Below the pieces are notes generated by a model. It did no database searches and was not told where the DNA came from. It worked only from the letters and a program-made list of their open reading frames with translations. A program made the translations under genes and the position numbers. A DNA stretch of 64,000 nucleotides from contig JAMCQL010000034.1 of the NCBI GenBank assembly GCA_023381615.1, positions 1-64,000 on the forward strand, read 5' to 3'. This stretch comes from Bacteroidota bacterium (GTDB lineage: Bacteria; Bacteroidota; Ignavibacteria; Kryptoniales; JAKASW01). Positions 26,263-34,705 of this stretch are shown here, in pieces (within the stretch, counting starts at the first letter, position 1; the number at the start of each line of letters is the position of its first letter).

Positions 26263-26278
26263 TGCAAATTGAATGCCG
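26263..26278 (-). promoter_or_regulatory. Sigma-54 promoter of the response regulator gene
   Basis: Minus strand CGGCAT-TCAAT-TTGCA keeps the invariant GG and GC with exactly ten bases between them. Transcription would start about 15-20 nt before the ATG at 26235. The next gene upstream encodes a sigma-54 activator. Confidence 0.6.
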
Positions 26279-26374
26279 CCATAAGCTCATGTCATTTTTG
26301 AACAAAATCTATTGTTTTGAACGTTCCAATTAATCCCTGTATAAAAACTTATCAAGTATGCTGCGCCAATTGAC

Positions 26375-27751
26375 TCATTTCTTCTTCAACAGTCCATACT
26401 TTTTCATCCTGTAGCGGAGTGTGTCTCTGCCAACTTTCAAGAGTCGAGCGGCTTGAGATTGGTTGTAATTTGTCTTTTCCAATGCACGGATAAGGGTTTG
26501 CTTCTCGATCTCATACAGCGACAAAGCCACTCCTGCGTCTTCCGATTTGTCCGCTTCCTCAGCTTTTGGCAAGTTTCGGAGATGCCCAAGCTTAACATGA
26601 TGAGCAAAAATGAGATCGCCATCATCCAGCAGCACTGCTCGCTCCATGACGTTTCTTAACTCTCGCACATTGCCGGGCCAATGATATTGCAGGAAAAGGT
26701 CTCTGGTTTCATCCGAAAGTCCTTTGAAGTGTTTATGGAACATAGTATTGAACTCTTGAAGAAAGAAATTTGCAAGCAACAATACGTCATCACCTCGCTC
26801 CATCAAGGGCGGCAAATGAATGTTTGCAACGTTTAGTCGGTAATACAAATCGGTTCTAAATTTTCCCTCCGCTATTTTCGCTTCCAGCGGTTGATTTGTG
26901 GCAGCGATTATGCGCACGTCAACGGTGATGTCGGAATTCCCGCCTACTCGCCTGAAGGTCTTCTGCTCAAGGACGCGAAGTAATTTGGCTTGAAGCGCCG
27001 GCGTCATGTCGCCTATTTCATCGAGGAAGACAGTTCCACCGTCAGCCAGCTCAAATATTCCCTTCTTCTGTGCTTTTGCATCGGTAAAAGCCCCCTTCTC
27101 GTGTCCAAACAACTCACTTTCAATCAGAGTCTCGGTCAAGGCTGTGCAGTTTACGGTCATGAGAGGCTTACCCTCCCGGTCACTCAAGAAATATATCGCC
27201 CTTGCCACCAACTCTTTTCCGGTTCCGCTTTCACCTGTTATCAGGACAGTTGTAGTACTGCTCTTTGCGACCTTCTGAATTTGTTCAAACACTTTTTGCA
27301 TCACAGGTGAAGAACCGATCATACCACAAAAGCCGTATTGCTTTTCCTGCTCCCTGAGATAATGCGCAACCTGTCGTTTCAATCTGGTAGATTCAAGTGT
27401 CTTGTTAATAACAACTTTGAGTTCCTCTATGTTGACGGGTTTCGTAACGTAGTCGGATGCGCCTAACTTCATTGCCTGAACAGCAACGTCTGAACGATCA
27501 ACGGCTGTCACCATTATTACAGATACTTCATTTTTCTCTTTCCGCATTTCCTGCAGCACGTCGATCCCTGTTCCGTCAGGCAAACGCTGGTCCAATATGA
27601 TTAGATCCGGCTCTTTTTCTCTGACAAATGCAAGCGTTTGCTCAACCGTCTCAGCCTCCAGAACATCAAACCCTTCTCTGATCAACTCCTGTTTCAATGA
27701 CCATCGAATGAGTTTCTCATCGTCAGCTATTAAGATTGACTCGCCTCGCAT
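26375..27751 (-). CDS. NtrC-family sigma-54-dependent response regulator
   Basis: 458 aa with all three NtrC modules. The receiver is at 1-120, with phosphoacceptor Asp54 and KP at 104-105. The AAA+ domain (about 142-375) has Walker A GESGTGKE at 173-180, the sigma-54 contact loop as GAFTDA at 220-225 (usual GAFTGA) and Walker B FLDEIGD. The Fis-type HTH at the C-terminus (about 410-455) reads NYNQSQAARLLKVGRDTLRYRMKKYGL. The gene starts 6 nt after the heme kinase gene, making a clear two-component pair. Sigma-54-like sites in front of neighbouring genes suggest that it controls this electron-transfer cluster. Confidence 0.93.
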   Translation of the reverse strand: MRGESILIADDEKLIRWSLKQELIREGFDVLEAETVEQTLAFVREKEPDLIILDQRLPDGTGIDVLQEMRKEKNEVSVIMVTAVDRSDVAVQAMKLGASDYVTKPVNIEELKVVINKTLESTRLKRQVAHYLREQEKQYGFCGMIGSSPVMQKVFEQIQKVAKSSTTTVLITGESGTGKELVARAIYFLSDREGKPLMTVNCTALTETLIESELFGHEKGAFTDAKAQKKGIFELADGGTVFLDEIGDMTPALQAKLLRVLEQKTFRRVGGNSDITVDVRIIAATNQPLEAKIAEGKFRTDLYYRLNVANIHLPPLMERGDDVLLLANFFLQEFNTMFHKHFKGLSDETRDLFLQYHWPGNVRELRNVMERAVLLDDGDLIFAHHVKLGHLRNLPKAEEADKSEDAGVALSLYEIEKQTLIRALEKTNYNQSQAARLLKVGRDTLRYRMKKYGLLKKK

Positions 27752-27757
27752 ACTTAT

Positions 27758-29281
27758 TTAACCGTGTGATTGCTTGATAGGGATGCTAATCGTAACAACG
27801 GTTCCCTTGTGGACTTCACTCGAAATTGTAATTGAGCCTTTATGCTGCTCCACTATTCGCTTTGAGATTGCCATGCCAAGGCCGGTGCCTTTGTGTTTTG
27901 TCGTGAAAAACGGTTTGAAAATCTTTTCAAGATTCTCCTGTGAAATACCGGAGCCAGTATCGGTGATTTCAATCTTGACTGAAGAATTTTCTTTACTTGT
28001 TTTAACAGCAAGTGTTCCACCGCCCGGCATCGCCTGAACGGCATTAAGCATGATGTTCCACAGCAATTGCTGAAGGAGGTTCCTGTCTGCTATAATCGCG
28101 GTGTTATGATTTTGCAGGCTAACATCCATCTTGATGGATGCCGCCTTAAGCTGCAGGGAAAGAAGCGAAATTGTCTTTTCAACTACCTCGTCTATTTTCA
28201 CCTCTTCGAACACCGGAGGAGATGGGCGAGCATAGCTGAGCAGATCGTTAGTTGTACGGTTTATTCTTCCTAACTGCTCCATCATCTCAGCTATGATTTC
28301 CTTATGAGGATCATCTTTGGAAATCTCAGTATCGAATATCTGAAGCGCTCCAAGGACTCCAGCCACGGGATTTCTTATTTCATGAGCAATGCTTGCAGCC
28401 ATTTCGCCTGTCGTCGCAAGACGATCAGCTTGTTCGAGCTGCATCTGATGCATCTCGTGAAGTTTAGCATTTGTTTGATTCAATTGTTCAATAAGATTGT
28501 TGAAGGCGCGGCTCAGATCAGCAACCTCGTCTTTACTTTTCGGGGAATTGAACAGCGGGAACATTGTCTGTTCTCCGCTTTCAAGCTTGGCGAGACCATT
28601 CTCCACCTGATGCATGTGCGTCCGCAGCTTTCTGATAGGTGAGATCACCAGAACGAATAAAGCTATAAAAATAACAGATCCTAAACCACCGAATATCACT
28701 GCGGCCATCATGATGTTGTTAACACTGTGGCTGCGAGATATTGCGCGTAGATTGTTCATCGCTACATTCACAGCAAAATAACCGCACGTTGTTTCCGGCT
28801 CTTTGTGACAACGATAGCATTCAGGTTTTTTGACGATGGGTATGATAACATATTCATAGAGATCGCCATTTTCGCGAACTGTCCAGAAACGGTCGCCTTT
28901 CCACTCGGGCAGCGGACGAAAGTTTTCCATTGGAAATTTCTCAGATACACGGTCATCTTTTGCACTCAACGCAACGGTGCCGTCCGGTTTCAAAATGAAC
29001 GCATCGCTTGCCTCCCCAGACGTAATTGCCAGTTTGAGTGCAGATTGCAGGTGCTTGTTGTCGCCCTCAAGCATGACATGCTCAAGAAGAGCCTTCCCAA
29101 ATTCAGCAGTTGCATGAGCTGTCGCCTGCGCCTGCTTCTCCAACATCTGAGAGCCTGTTCGATATGCAAGGAATACAAACGCAAAACCTGTTGTCAAAAG
29201 AACCAGCACAACGGCAGCTGCAAATTTCCTACCAAGGGTAGGAAACATTTTTTCAAGAAAGTCTCTCAGCGCCTGTGTCAT
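27758..29281 (-). CDS. Sensor histidine kinase with a c-type heme sensor domain, NtrB-like partner
   Basis: 507 aa. TM1 about 19-40, extracytoplasmic sensor 41-189, TM2 about 190-213, HAMP, HisKA with His300 (SIAHEIRNPVAG) and HATPase (NIMLNAVQAM, DTGSGI, GTGLGMAISK). The sensor has CYRCH at 155-159 followed by GYFAVNVAM. This is similar in concept to the heme-c PAS sensors of Geobacter chemoreceptors GSU0582/GSU0935. It probably phosphorylates the adjoining NtrC-type regulator. The signal could be periplasmic redox potential, NO/CO or an acceptor; the sequence does not tell which. It differs from the other heme kinase in sensor sequence, so the two may read different cues. Confidence 0.88.
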   Translation of the reverse strand: MTQALRDFLEKMFPTLGRKFAAAVVLVLLTTGFAFVFLAYRTGSQMLEKQAQATAHATAEFGKALLEHVMLEGDNKHLQSALKLAITSGEASDAFILKPDGTVALSAKDDRVSEKFPMENFRPLPEWKGDRFWTVRENGDLYEYVIIPIVKKPECYRCHKEPETTCGYFAVNVAMNNLRAISRSHSVNNIMMAAVIFGGLGSVIFIALFVLVISPIRKLRTHMHQVENGLAKLESGEQTMFPLFNSPKSKDEVADLSRAFNNLIEQLNQTNAKLHEMHQMQLEQADRLATTGEMAASIAHEIRNPVAGVLGALQIFDTEISKDDPHKEIIAEMMEQLGRINRTTNDLLSYARPSPPVFEEVKIDEVVEKTISLLSLQLKAASIKMDVSLQNHNTAIIADRNLLQQLLWNIMLNAVQAMPGGGTLAVKTSKENSSVKIEITDTGSGISQENLEKIFKPFFTTKHKGTGLGMAISKRIVEQHKGSITISSEVHKGTVVTISIPIKQSHG

Positions 29282-29759
29282 CTTGCACCTGCCGGTTTCT
29301 TGATCTTTGAATGACAGAACATAGTGCCACTTCTAAAAAATAATATTGTGTTTTCAGGATAAAACAATTGATTCAACCAACCCCCTGCGTCCCACACAAC
29401 GGGACGCGTCCCCCTTGACAAGGGGGACAAAAAGCGCCCACGAACAACTGATCCGCGCCCAACATTTTCCTTCCTTACCAAGCTATGCATTACCCATAAG
29501 CCGGACTTAACCGCAAAGACCGCAAGGGACTCAAGAAAAATCGCCAAGAGCGCAAAGGGAAAGTAATTCCTTCTCTGCGTCCTTTGCGCCTTCTTTGCGA
29601 GAAAAGGAAACATGCGGGTAATGATAAGCCTTACCAAGGAGAGCCTGCCCCGACCTATCGGGGGGACAAAGCCGACGGCTCGGCTCGTCGAGGGGAGGTC
29701 AGTTCTATTCATTGAATGCCCTTACCTCAAAACACAGCCTTTTAGTTGGTGACATGCGT
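29282..29759. repeat. Intergenic region filled with palindromic repeats
   Basis: 478 bp without a credible gene. It holds GGGACGCGTCCC and GTCCCCCTTGACAAGGGGGAC near 29401-29430, a CAAAG-type inverted repeat (29511-29610, CGCAAAG arms) and a CCCCGACCTATCGGGG palindrome near 29650. The 144-codon ORF across this region is a repeat artefact. TGGCAC occurs at about 29323-29328 on the minus strand, but without a proper -12 element. Confidence 0.55.
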
Positions 29760-30692
29760 CTAAATTCCTCCACTTGTTGTAGTGTCCTGCGGCGATTTTT
29801 CAAGCGGCGGCGGCTCAGGAAGGGCAGGCGGCAATTTGCCTCCAATATCTCGCACAGCATTTAACGTCTCTGAAGAAAAGCTTAAGCCGAGAAACACACC
29901 GCTCACAAACTTTTCGGAAAAATGTGTCCCAAGTAACCCAAGTGCAACTTGAAGATGGTTCAAGAGAAAACACTTTATTCCTAATCTGCCGGCAACCATG
30001 CTTTGGCCGAGCAAATCTTCGTTCACGTCAGCTTCAGAAATCAAAAGGAAATATCTACTCATAGGAAAAGCCAAGCCGACCCCTCCGGCAAATCTGGCGC
30101 GTAAGGGTAACGATCCGTCTCTAACCAACGCATATCCAAGCTGAAGGTAACCTGTGCTTTCTCCCCACAGCGGGTATCCTGCTATGACGGAACCCATTAG
30201 AGTTGCTCCTTCCTGAGGTACATTAGCACCATCGGAAAGTTCAGTGCGTTGGAACCTCACGTCTGCAGAAATCCTGAGGTCATCTAGTTCGGTGTTCAAA
30301 AAGTTTATCTTCAATCCAAGTGTCGAATACGACCGCTGCATAAGCGGCGACTTTGTTGAAGTGTAAAATGCTCCGTACGCCTCGACGCGATTGGTAACGC
30401 CAAAAACTGCACCGACAGGAAACGAAGTTATTGATTGGCTGCGGCTAAAATTGCCATTGTAAAATATACCTACCCCCATCTCCCCCATCTCAACAACTGA
30501 AGGTGACGGCGTTAAAAAGAGTCCCGATGAAGCGTACTGGGTCAAGCCAACGATATTTTCTTCATTTCTGTTCACACTCGCGTTTACCTGCGCCTTGCAT
30601 AAATTTCCGAACAAAAAAAGAAATCCGGCAAAAATCCACAAACGAACAATCGGCGAAGCGATCCCTTTCGGGAGACGACCGAAACCTTGCAT
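29760..30692 (-). CDS. Predicted outer-membrane protein paired with octaheme cytochrome
   Basis: 310 aa from the ATG at 30692; the longer ORF from 30791 overlaps the cytochrome gene and begins with a non-signal sequence, so I discard it. The signal segment is SPIVRLWIFAGFLFLFGNLCKAQ. The remainder alternates like a small beta-barrel (SSGLFLTPSPSVVEMGEMGVGIFY, then repeated amphipathic strands) and ends in a Pro-rich tail (PALPEPPPLEKSP). It begins 7 nt after the octaheme cytochrome stop, so the two are translated together. A membrane partner for that cytochrome is likely; specific function unknown. Confidence 0.65.
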   Translation of the reverse strand: MQGFGRLPKGIASPIVRLWIFAGFLFLFGNLCKAQVNASVNRNEENIVGLTQYASSGLFLTPSPSVVEMGEMGVGIFYNGNFSRSQSITSFPVGAVFGVTNRVEAYGAFYTSTKSPLMQRSYSTLGLKINFLNTELDDLRISADVRFQRTELSDGANVPQEGATLMGSVIAGYPLWGESTGYLQLGYALVRDGSLPLRARFAGGVGLAFPMSRYFLLISEADVNEDLLGQSMVAGRLGIKCFLLNHLQVALGLLGTHFSEKFVSGVFLGLSFSSETLNAVRDIGGKLPPALPEPPPLEKSPQDTTTSGGI

Positions 30693-30699
30693 GGTACAC

Positions 30700-32004
30700 T
30701 TACATCTGATGGCATTTCTGGCATATTTCGGATCCCGCGGCGGGCAGCAGATATGAGTTTCTTGAAGCATGTGGATTATGACAACTGACACAACTCAGCT
30801 CTCTGTCAGGTTGAAGCGGATCCGGAGGTCCTGAAACGGGATGACCAGCCACAGGATGAGGAACCTTAGAAATGTCGTCGTGACAGGAGCCGCAGACGTC
30901 GTTTATCTTTGCAATGACCAGCGAGCGCTGCCGACTGCCATGAGGATCGTGACAGGTTAAACATTCACCTGACGCCGCCGGTGCATGGGTTACAGATTCA
31001 GACGAAAGGCTGTCCCTCACACCGACGTGACATCCGAAGCAAAGGGTAGCGCCATAATCCTTATCCGGATATAATTTGTATTTTGGTGAAGATGATGGGT
31101 CATGGCACAAGAGGCAATTCCACTCACGAGCAGGAGCGTGCGAGGATTTTTGACTTACCAGAATATCGTGACAGGTTTTGCACTCCTTCTCCACAGCAGG
31201 CTTCTGCTTCTTCACGGCTTCGGTCAGGGTTAACGAATGACATGGGGCGCATTGATGCTCAACGCTGTCGACATGAAATGGCTCACTAACAAATCCTTCC
31301 GGCACAGCTTCACTCATGGCTGCCGTTTTGTAGTAAAAGGCAATTGAGTCGTATGCACCGATGCTGCCATCAACATCCACAGTTCGCAGATAAAAAGAAT
31401 TTTTGCCCGGCGACAGCGACGTGGAAAATGAAAATATGTCGCCATACTTCCGGTGATAAGTTGAATCGCTGACCGATAGGCTTTTCACGGACCAGCCAAC
31501 GAAACTCACTTCACATGAAAGGGTATTCTTGTCATAGACTGCTGCAAGCATCTCTCTAAATGACGTAGATGACCAAAACCTCTTTAGATCAGTATTCGAT
31601 ACAAGTGAAAAATCATACCGATAAGTACGGTTGCCGCCAGCGAGACTGATTGTATTTAATACCGCTCGTTCCAAAATGAATTTGTCAGGAAACATATCCT
31701 GCACTTGCCTGGCGAAATTTTCTTTTTGAACTTTTGTCGCTGTTTCGATATTTCTTTTCACCTGCGCCCGTTCAAGAAGTTCGACGTACGCCGCTTTAGA
31801 CAAATTGAAACGACCCGTTATGACTGCGCCTGGACCCGTTATTACAACTTGACTGTGCTTGGGATAAAGGAACTCGAGGTCCGTGTTCCTTTTATCAATT
31901 TGTGCTTGCAGAATTTCACCTCCCCTGCAAAAGGCAAAGATCGAAAGGAGAACAACAACCCTCATAGGGCTACGACCGAATACGAGACTTCTCAAAGCGG
32001 GCAT
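30700..32004 (-). CDS. Octaheme cytochrome c with N-terminal beta-rich domain
   Basis: 434 aa from the ATG at 32004, which has GGAAAAG upstream; the track's start at 32040 is a TTG. The signal peptide lies near MRVVVLLSIFAFC. Residues from about 30 to 240 form a cytochrome-free, beta-rich region with two Ig-like stretches (LYPKHSQVVITGPGAV; FVGWSVKSLSV...FYLRTVDVDG). The C-terminal half carries eight CXXCH motifs (CAPCH, CKTCH, CLLCH, CFGCH, CLTCH, CGSCH, CVSCH, CQKCH) of the doubled type. The beta-domain may dock it to a barrel or surface partner. A sigma-54-like site lies upstream. Confidence 0.87.
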   Translation of the reverse strand: MPALRSLVFGRSPMRVVVLLSIFAFCRGGEILQAQIDKRNTDLEFLYPKHSQVVITGPGAVITGRFNLSKAAYVELLERAQVKRNIETATKVQKENFARQVQDMFPDKFILERAVLNTISLAGGNRTYRYDFSLVSNTDLKRFWSSTSFREMLAAVYDKNTLSCEVSFVGWSVKSLSVSDSTYHRKYGDIFSFSTSLSPGKNSFYLRTVDVDGSIGAYDSIAFYYKTAAMSEAVPEGFVSEPFHVDSVEHQCAPCHSLTLTEAVKKQKPAVEKECKTCHDILVSQKSSHAPAREWNCLLCHDPSSSPKYKLYPDKDYGATLCFGCHVGVRDSLSSESVTHAPAASGECLTCHDPHGSRQRSLVIAKINDVCGSCHDDISKVPHPVAGHPVSGPPDPLQPDRELSCVSCHNPHASRNSYLLPAAGSEICQKCHQM

Positions 32005-32081
32005 AACTTTTCCAAAATTTGATTGACTTGCAAACGACAATTTCCCTCATTCAGATAAACCTTCACCATCAATTGAGGATC

Positions 32082-32098
32082 ATCAACCCCTGTGCCAA
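32082..32098 (-). promoter_or_regulatory. Possible sigma-54 promoter of the octaheme cytochrome operon
   Basis: Minus strand TTGGCAC-AGGGG-TTGAT has a perfect -24 box and the right spacing, with A instead of C at the conserved -12 position. Transcription would start about 65 nt before the ATG at 32004. Confidence 0.45.
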
Positions 32099-32310
32099 AT
32101 CACCCACCTCGAAAAATAGCAATTTTATGAATGTTTGGGTTGACAACGGAAAAGCGTTAAACAAGTTTGAGGAAAAAGTGAACAATGATGCGTTTTTTGA
32201 CCCTGCTTCTCTTTACAGAGATTAGCTTCAGGCTTCATTGCACTTATTCGAGTACATTCACGCCCACCAAATGAACACATAAACGCAGCTCCTGAGGTAG
32301 CACAATTTTG

Positions 32311-32340
32311 TTGAAAAACACCATCTCAAGCCTTTATATT
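32311..32340 (+). promoter_or_regulatory. Sigma-70-like promoter of the amidase-spmAB operon
   Basis: TTGAAA (32311-32316), an 18-bp spacer and TATATT (32335-32340) end 24 nt before the amidase ATG at 32365. Confidence 0.5.
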
Positions 32341-32364
32341 TAACCTAAAATCAATGGCACATCA

Positions 32365-34704
32365 ATGAAAAAGCTCTTTCTGGCCCTCGCGCTCGGCATT
32401 TCACTGTTCTCTTGGAGCTGCACTCCATCGGTTTACTTTGTGAAACCCTCCGATTGGGATACGGCGGTAAAACAAGATTCCACTATCAATTATTATTCAC
32501 AATATCTGAAAGACTGGAAGATTTTTGTGGATCCAGGACACGGCGGCGAAGACAGAAGAAGCCACGGCCCTACCGGTGAAACTGAAGCCGACATAAATCT
32601 GAGAGTTGGACTTTCGCTTCGAGATTATCTGACGCGCGCCGGCGCAACGGTATTTATCTCGCGCACGAAAGACACGACCGTCAGCCTTCTCGATAGGCCG
32701 AAGCTTGCCGCAGAAAGCGGCGCGGATATTTTCATTTCGATCCACCACAACGCAACAGGGAGCAGCTATAAATATCCGCCGTTGAATTTCACTTCAACCT
32801 GGTACCACGCGTTTAGAGGCGACAGCGCTTACAGCCCGACCAATCACGACCTTGCAAAATATGTCGAACGCGATCTTGCTTACGCGATGGGAAATCCGGA
32901 ACCAAACTTCTTCTCATTTGACGGCACGCTCTCAGATTACCTCATCTATCCATTCAGCGGCTTCGCTGTCTTGAGATACTCGAAGATACCGGCAATTCTC
33001 ACCGAATGCTCGTTCTTTACAAGTCCTTACGAAGAGCGGCGGCTCAAACTCGACACATTCAACGAGATCGAAGCATGGGGAATTTTCAAAGGCTTGGGGA
33101 AATATTTCCAAGCAGGCATACCTGAGCTTTCTTATGCTGGCGATACTTTGTTCAGTCAGCTGCCAATCACATTTGAAGTCAGTTACTCGCAAGGAAAACT
33201 TGCCGGCGGGAAATATGCCATCGACAAGAATTATCTGGATGTAAGTCTCGACGGGAAGCCTGTCGCCGCTGAATTTAAAAATGAATCTAATCCGAAGGTC
33301 GATGATTCCCGACGGGTTGGCCTACGGCCTCGTAGAGGGTCAACGACTCCCTACGGGATTGTAGATCGACTCGTAGAGTCATCGACGACTCGTCGAGATC
33401 CCAACCTTCGTCGGGACAAGATCGCTTTTACTCTCAACAGCTTATTGCCGGGACGCCATTATTTCAGCGTGATCATAAAGAACGAAAACGGCAATCATTC
33501 ATTTCCCTTCTTAAGATATTTCGACTATGTGCCCCCTGCCGCAGAGATCACCGCTTCCGTTTTTCCGGACACACTCTCAGCCAAGTCTTCCGAGTTTTTT
33601 ACGCGAACCGAGGTGAGTTCAGTAGGTGGTTATAACATCTCAGATTTTGTGAACCTATCAATTGTACCCACAAATGCCGTCGCGGAAACCACCTTCCACA
33701 GTAACGAAGCGATTTACACAATTTTCAGAAAGAATAGTTCAGAAAAAGTTGTAATTAAGTATCTTATCGACACGCTTGAAACAGTCCTCACTCCTTCAAT
33801 CTCCGATAGCGTCTCGACGGCATCAATATCGGTCGCTTCACACAAAAGAATTCCGCTCGAAGGTGCAGCCATTTGTTCAGATGGAAAAACGATCGCATCT
33901 ACTCTTTCAAATGGATTTGCGGCATTCAAATACGACGGAGAGCCGCTGCAAATATCCCGACAAGGATATTACATTAAAAAACTTGAGACACTTCCGAAAG
34001 ACACGGTTCGATTGACGCCAATTGCCGATGGCGCCTTGATCGGAAAGACATTTTTGATTGATCCGGCATTTGGCGGAAATGAAAACGGACCCACATCCGG
34101 TTCTTTGCGCGCGGCGGATATCGATCTCGCCACTGCAAAAAAGCTAAATGATCTGCTTCAGGCTTTCGGTGCAAATTCGCAGCTCGTTAGGAGCGCCGAC
34201 ACAACGTTGACTGTGGAACGACGAGCGACTTTCTCAAAAAGGTTTTCACGCGGATTCTATCTCGTGATCTCCGCATCCAACGAGGATGCAAAATTTTCTT
34301 CAACAGTTTATCCAAGTATAGAAAATCACAAATTGGCAGAAGACCTGCTCCGAGCGTTTAGCGTGGAATTTGACACGTCCGGAGTAACGGGATCGGACGA
34401 CGGCATCTTCAAACTTGCGGCGCTTGGAACGGCAGCAATTGAAATTCCATCTCCAAAGACCGATTTCTACTCCGATAAAGATCTAGAACAACAATCGAAC
34501 GAAGTGGCGTGGAGGATTTTGGACGGCATCCTCAGTTATTTTGGCTACATCAAGGCAATCAACAAAACAGATTATGTTAAACTCGACAACGTCATTAAAT
34601 TACCACTTGATGAATGCTCCGCTTTATCCATCGATCCGTCACGGCTGAATATGATAAATAAAATCTTTCTCAACGATTACAGAGAAGCTTGCGAGGAGAA
34701 ATAA
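32365..34704 (+). CDS. N-acetylmuramoyl-L-alanine amidase lipoprotein with second, degenerate amidase domain
   Basis: 779-aa lipoprotein (lipobox FSWSC, Cys19) that should cleave the lactyl-Ala bond of peptidoglycan in the periplasm. The first Amidase_3 domain (about 50-255) has the Zn site: His59 in VDPGHGGED, Glu74 in GETEADINL and His127 or His128 in FISIHHNAT; catalytic Glu lies in LTECSFF. A middle beta-rich region follows, broken by an in-frame 37-codon palindromic insertion. Near residue 555 a second domain copies the fold but reads IDPAFGGNENG, AADIDLATAKKL and VISASNED, so its zinc ligands are lost. It is first in an operon with spmA and spmB. Confidence 0.85.
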   Translation: MKKLFLALALGISLFSWSCTPSVYFVKPSDWDTAVKQDSTINYYSQYLKDWKIFVDPGHGGEDRRSHGPTGETEADINLRVGLSLRDYLTRAGATVFISRTKDTTVSLLDRPKLAAESGADIFISIHHNATGSSYKYPPLNFTSTWYHAFRGDSAYSPTNHDLAKYVERDLAYAMGNPEPNFFSFDGTLSDYLIYPFSGFAVLRYSKIPAILTECSFFTSPYEERRLKLDTFNEIEAWGIFKGLGKYFQAGIPELSYAGDTLFSQLPITFEVSYSQGKLAGGKYAIDKNYLDVSLDGKPVAAEFKNESNPKVDDSRRVGLRPRRGSTTPYGIVDRLVESSTTRRDPNLRRDKIAFTLNSLLPGRHYFSVIIKNENGNHSFPFLRYFDYVPPAAEITASVFPDTLSAKSSEFFTRTEVSSVGGYNISDFVNLSIVPTNAVAETTFHSNEAIYTIFRKNSSEKVVIKYLIDTLETVLTPSISDSVSTASISVASHKRIPLEGAAICSDGKTIASTLSNGFAAFKYDGEPLQISRQGYYIKKLETLPKDTVRLTPIADGALIGKTFLIDPAFGGNENGPTSGSLRAADIDLATAKKLNDLLQAFGANSQLVRSADTTLTVERRATFSKRFSRGFYLVISASNEDAKFSSTVYPSIENHKLAEDLLRAFSVEFDTSGVTGSDDGIFKLAALGTAAIEIPSPKTDFYSDKDLEQQSNEVAWRILDGILSYFGYIKAINKTDYVKLDNVIKLPLDECSALSIDPSRLNMINKIFLNDYREACEEK
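33306..33416. repeat. In-frame palindromic insertion within the amidase gene
   Basis: 111 nt (37 codons) bounded by TCCCGACGGGTTGG (33307-33320) and CCAACCTTCGTCGGGA (33401-33416), which are inverted copies of each other with small gaps. The interior is full of CTACG/CGTAG and GACTCGTAGAG words, the last also present in the MITE-like element. It encodes an Arg-rich low-complexity stretch between VDD and KIAFTL. Removing it restores GTCGATGACAAGATC, a smooth reading frame. Confidence 0.65.
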
Positions 34705-34705
34705 G

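Larger units (their letters stand above)
32041..32364. other. Divergent intergenic region between octaheme cytochrome and amidase
   Basis: Regulatory DNA for the two divergent transcripts, with the sigma-54-like site on the minus strand and a sigma-70-like promoter on the plus strand listed separately. The 68-codon ORF at 32019-32225 crosses the cytochrome start and has no coding features. No terminator or RNA structure stands out. Confidence 0.5.

Noticed and set aside
29311-29328. TGGCAC before the second heme kinase as a sigma-54 promoter
   Set aside because: The -24 half is good but no TTGC-like -12 half stands at the correct distance.
29278-29712. 144-codon ORF upstream of the heme kinase
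   Set aside because: Made of repeat palindromes with low-complexity translation; no domain or signal.
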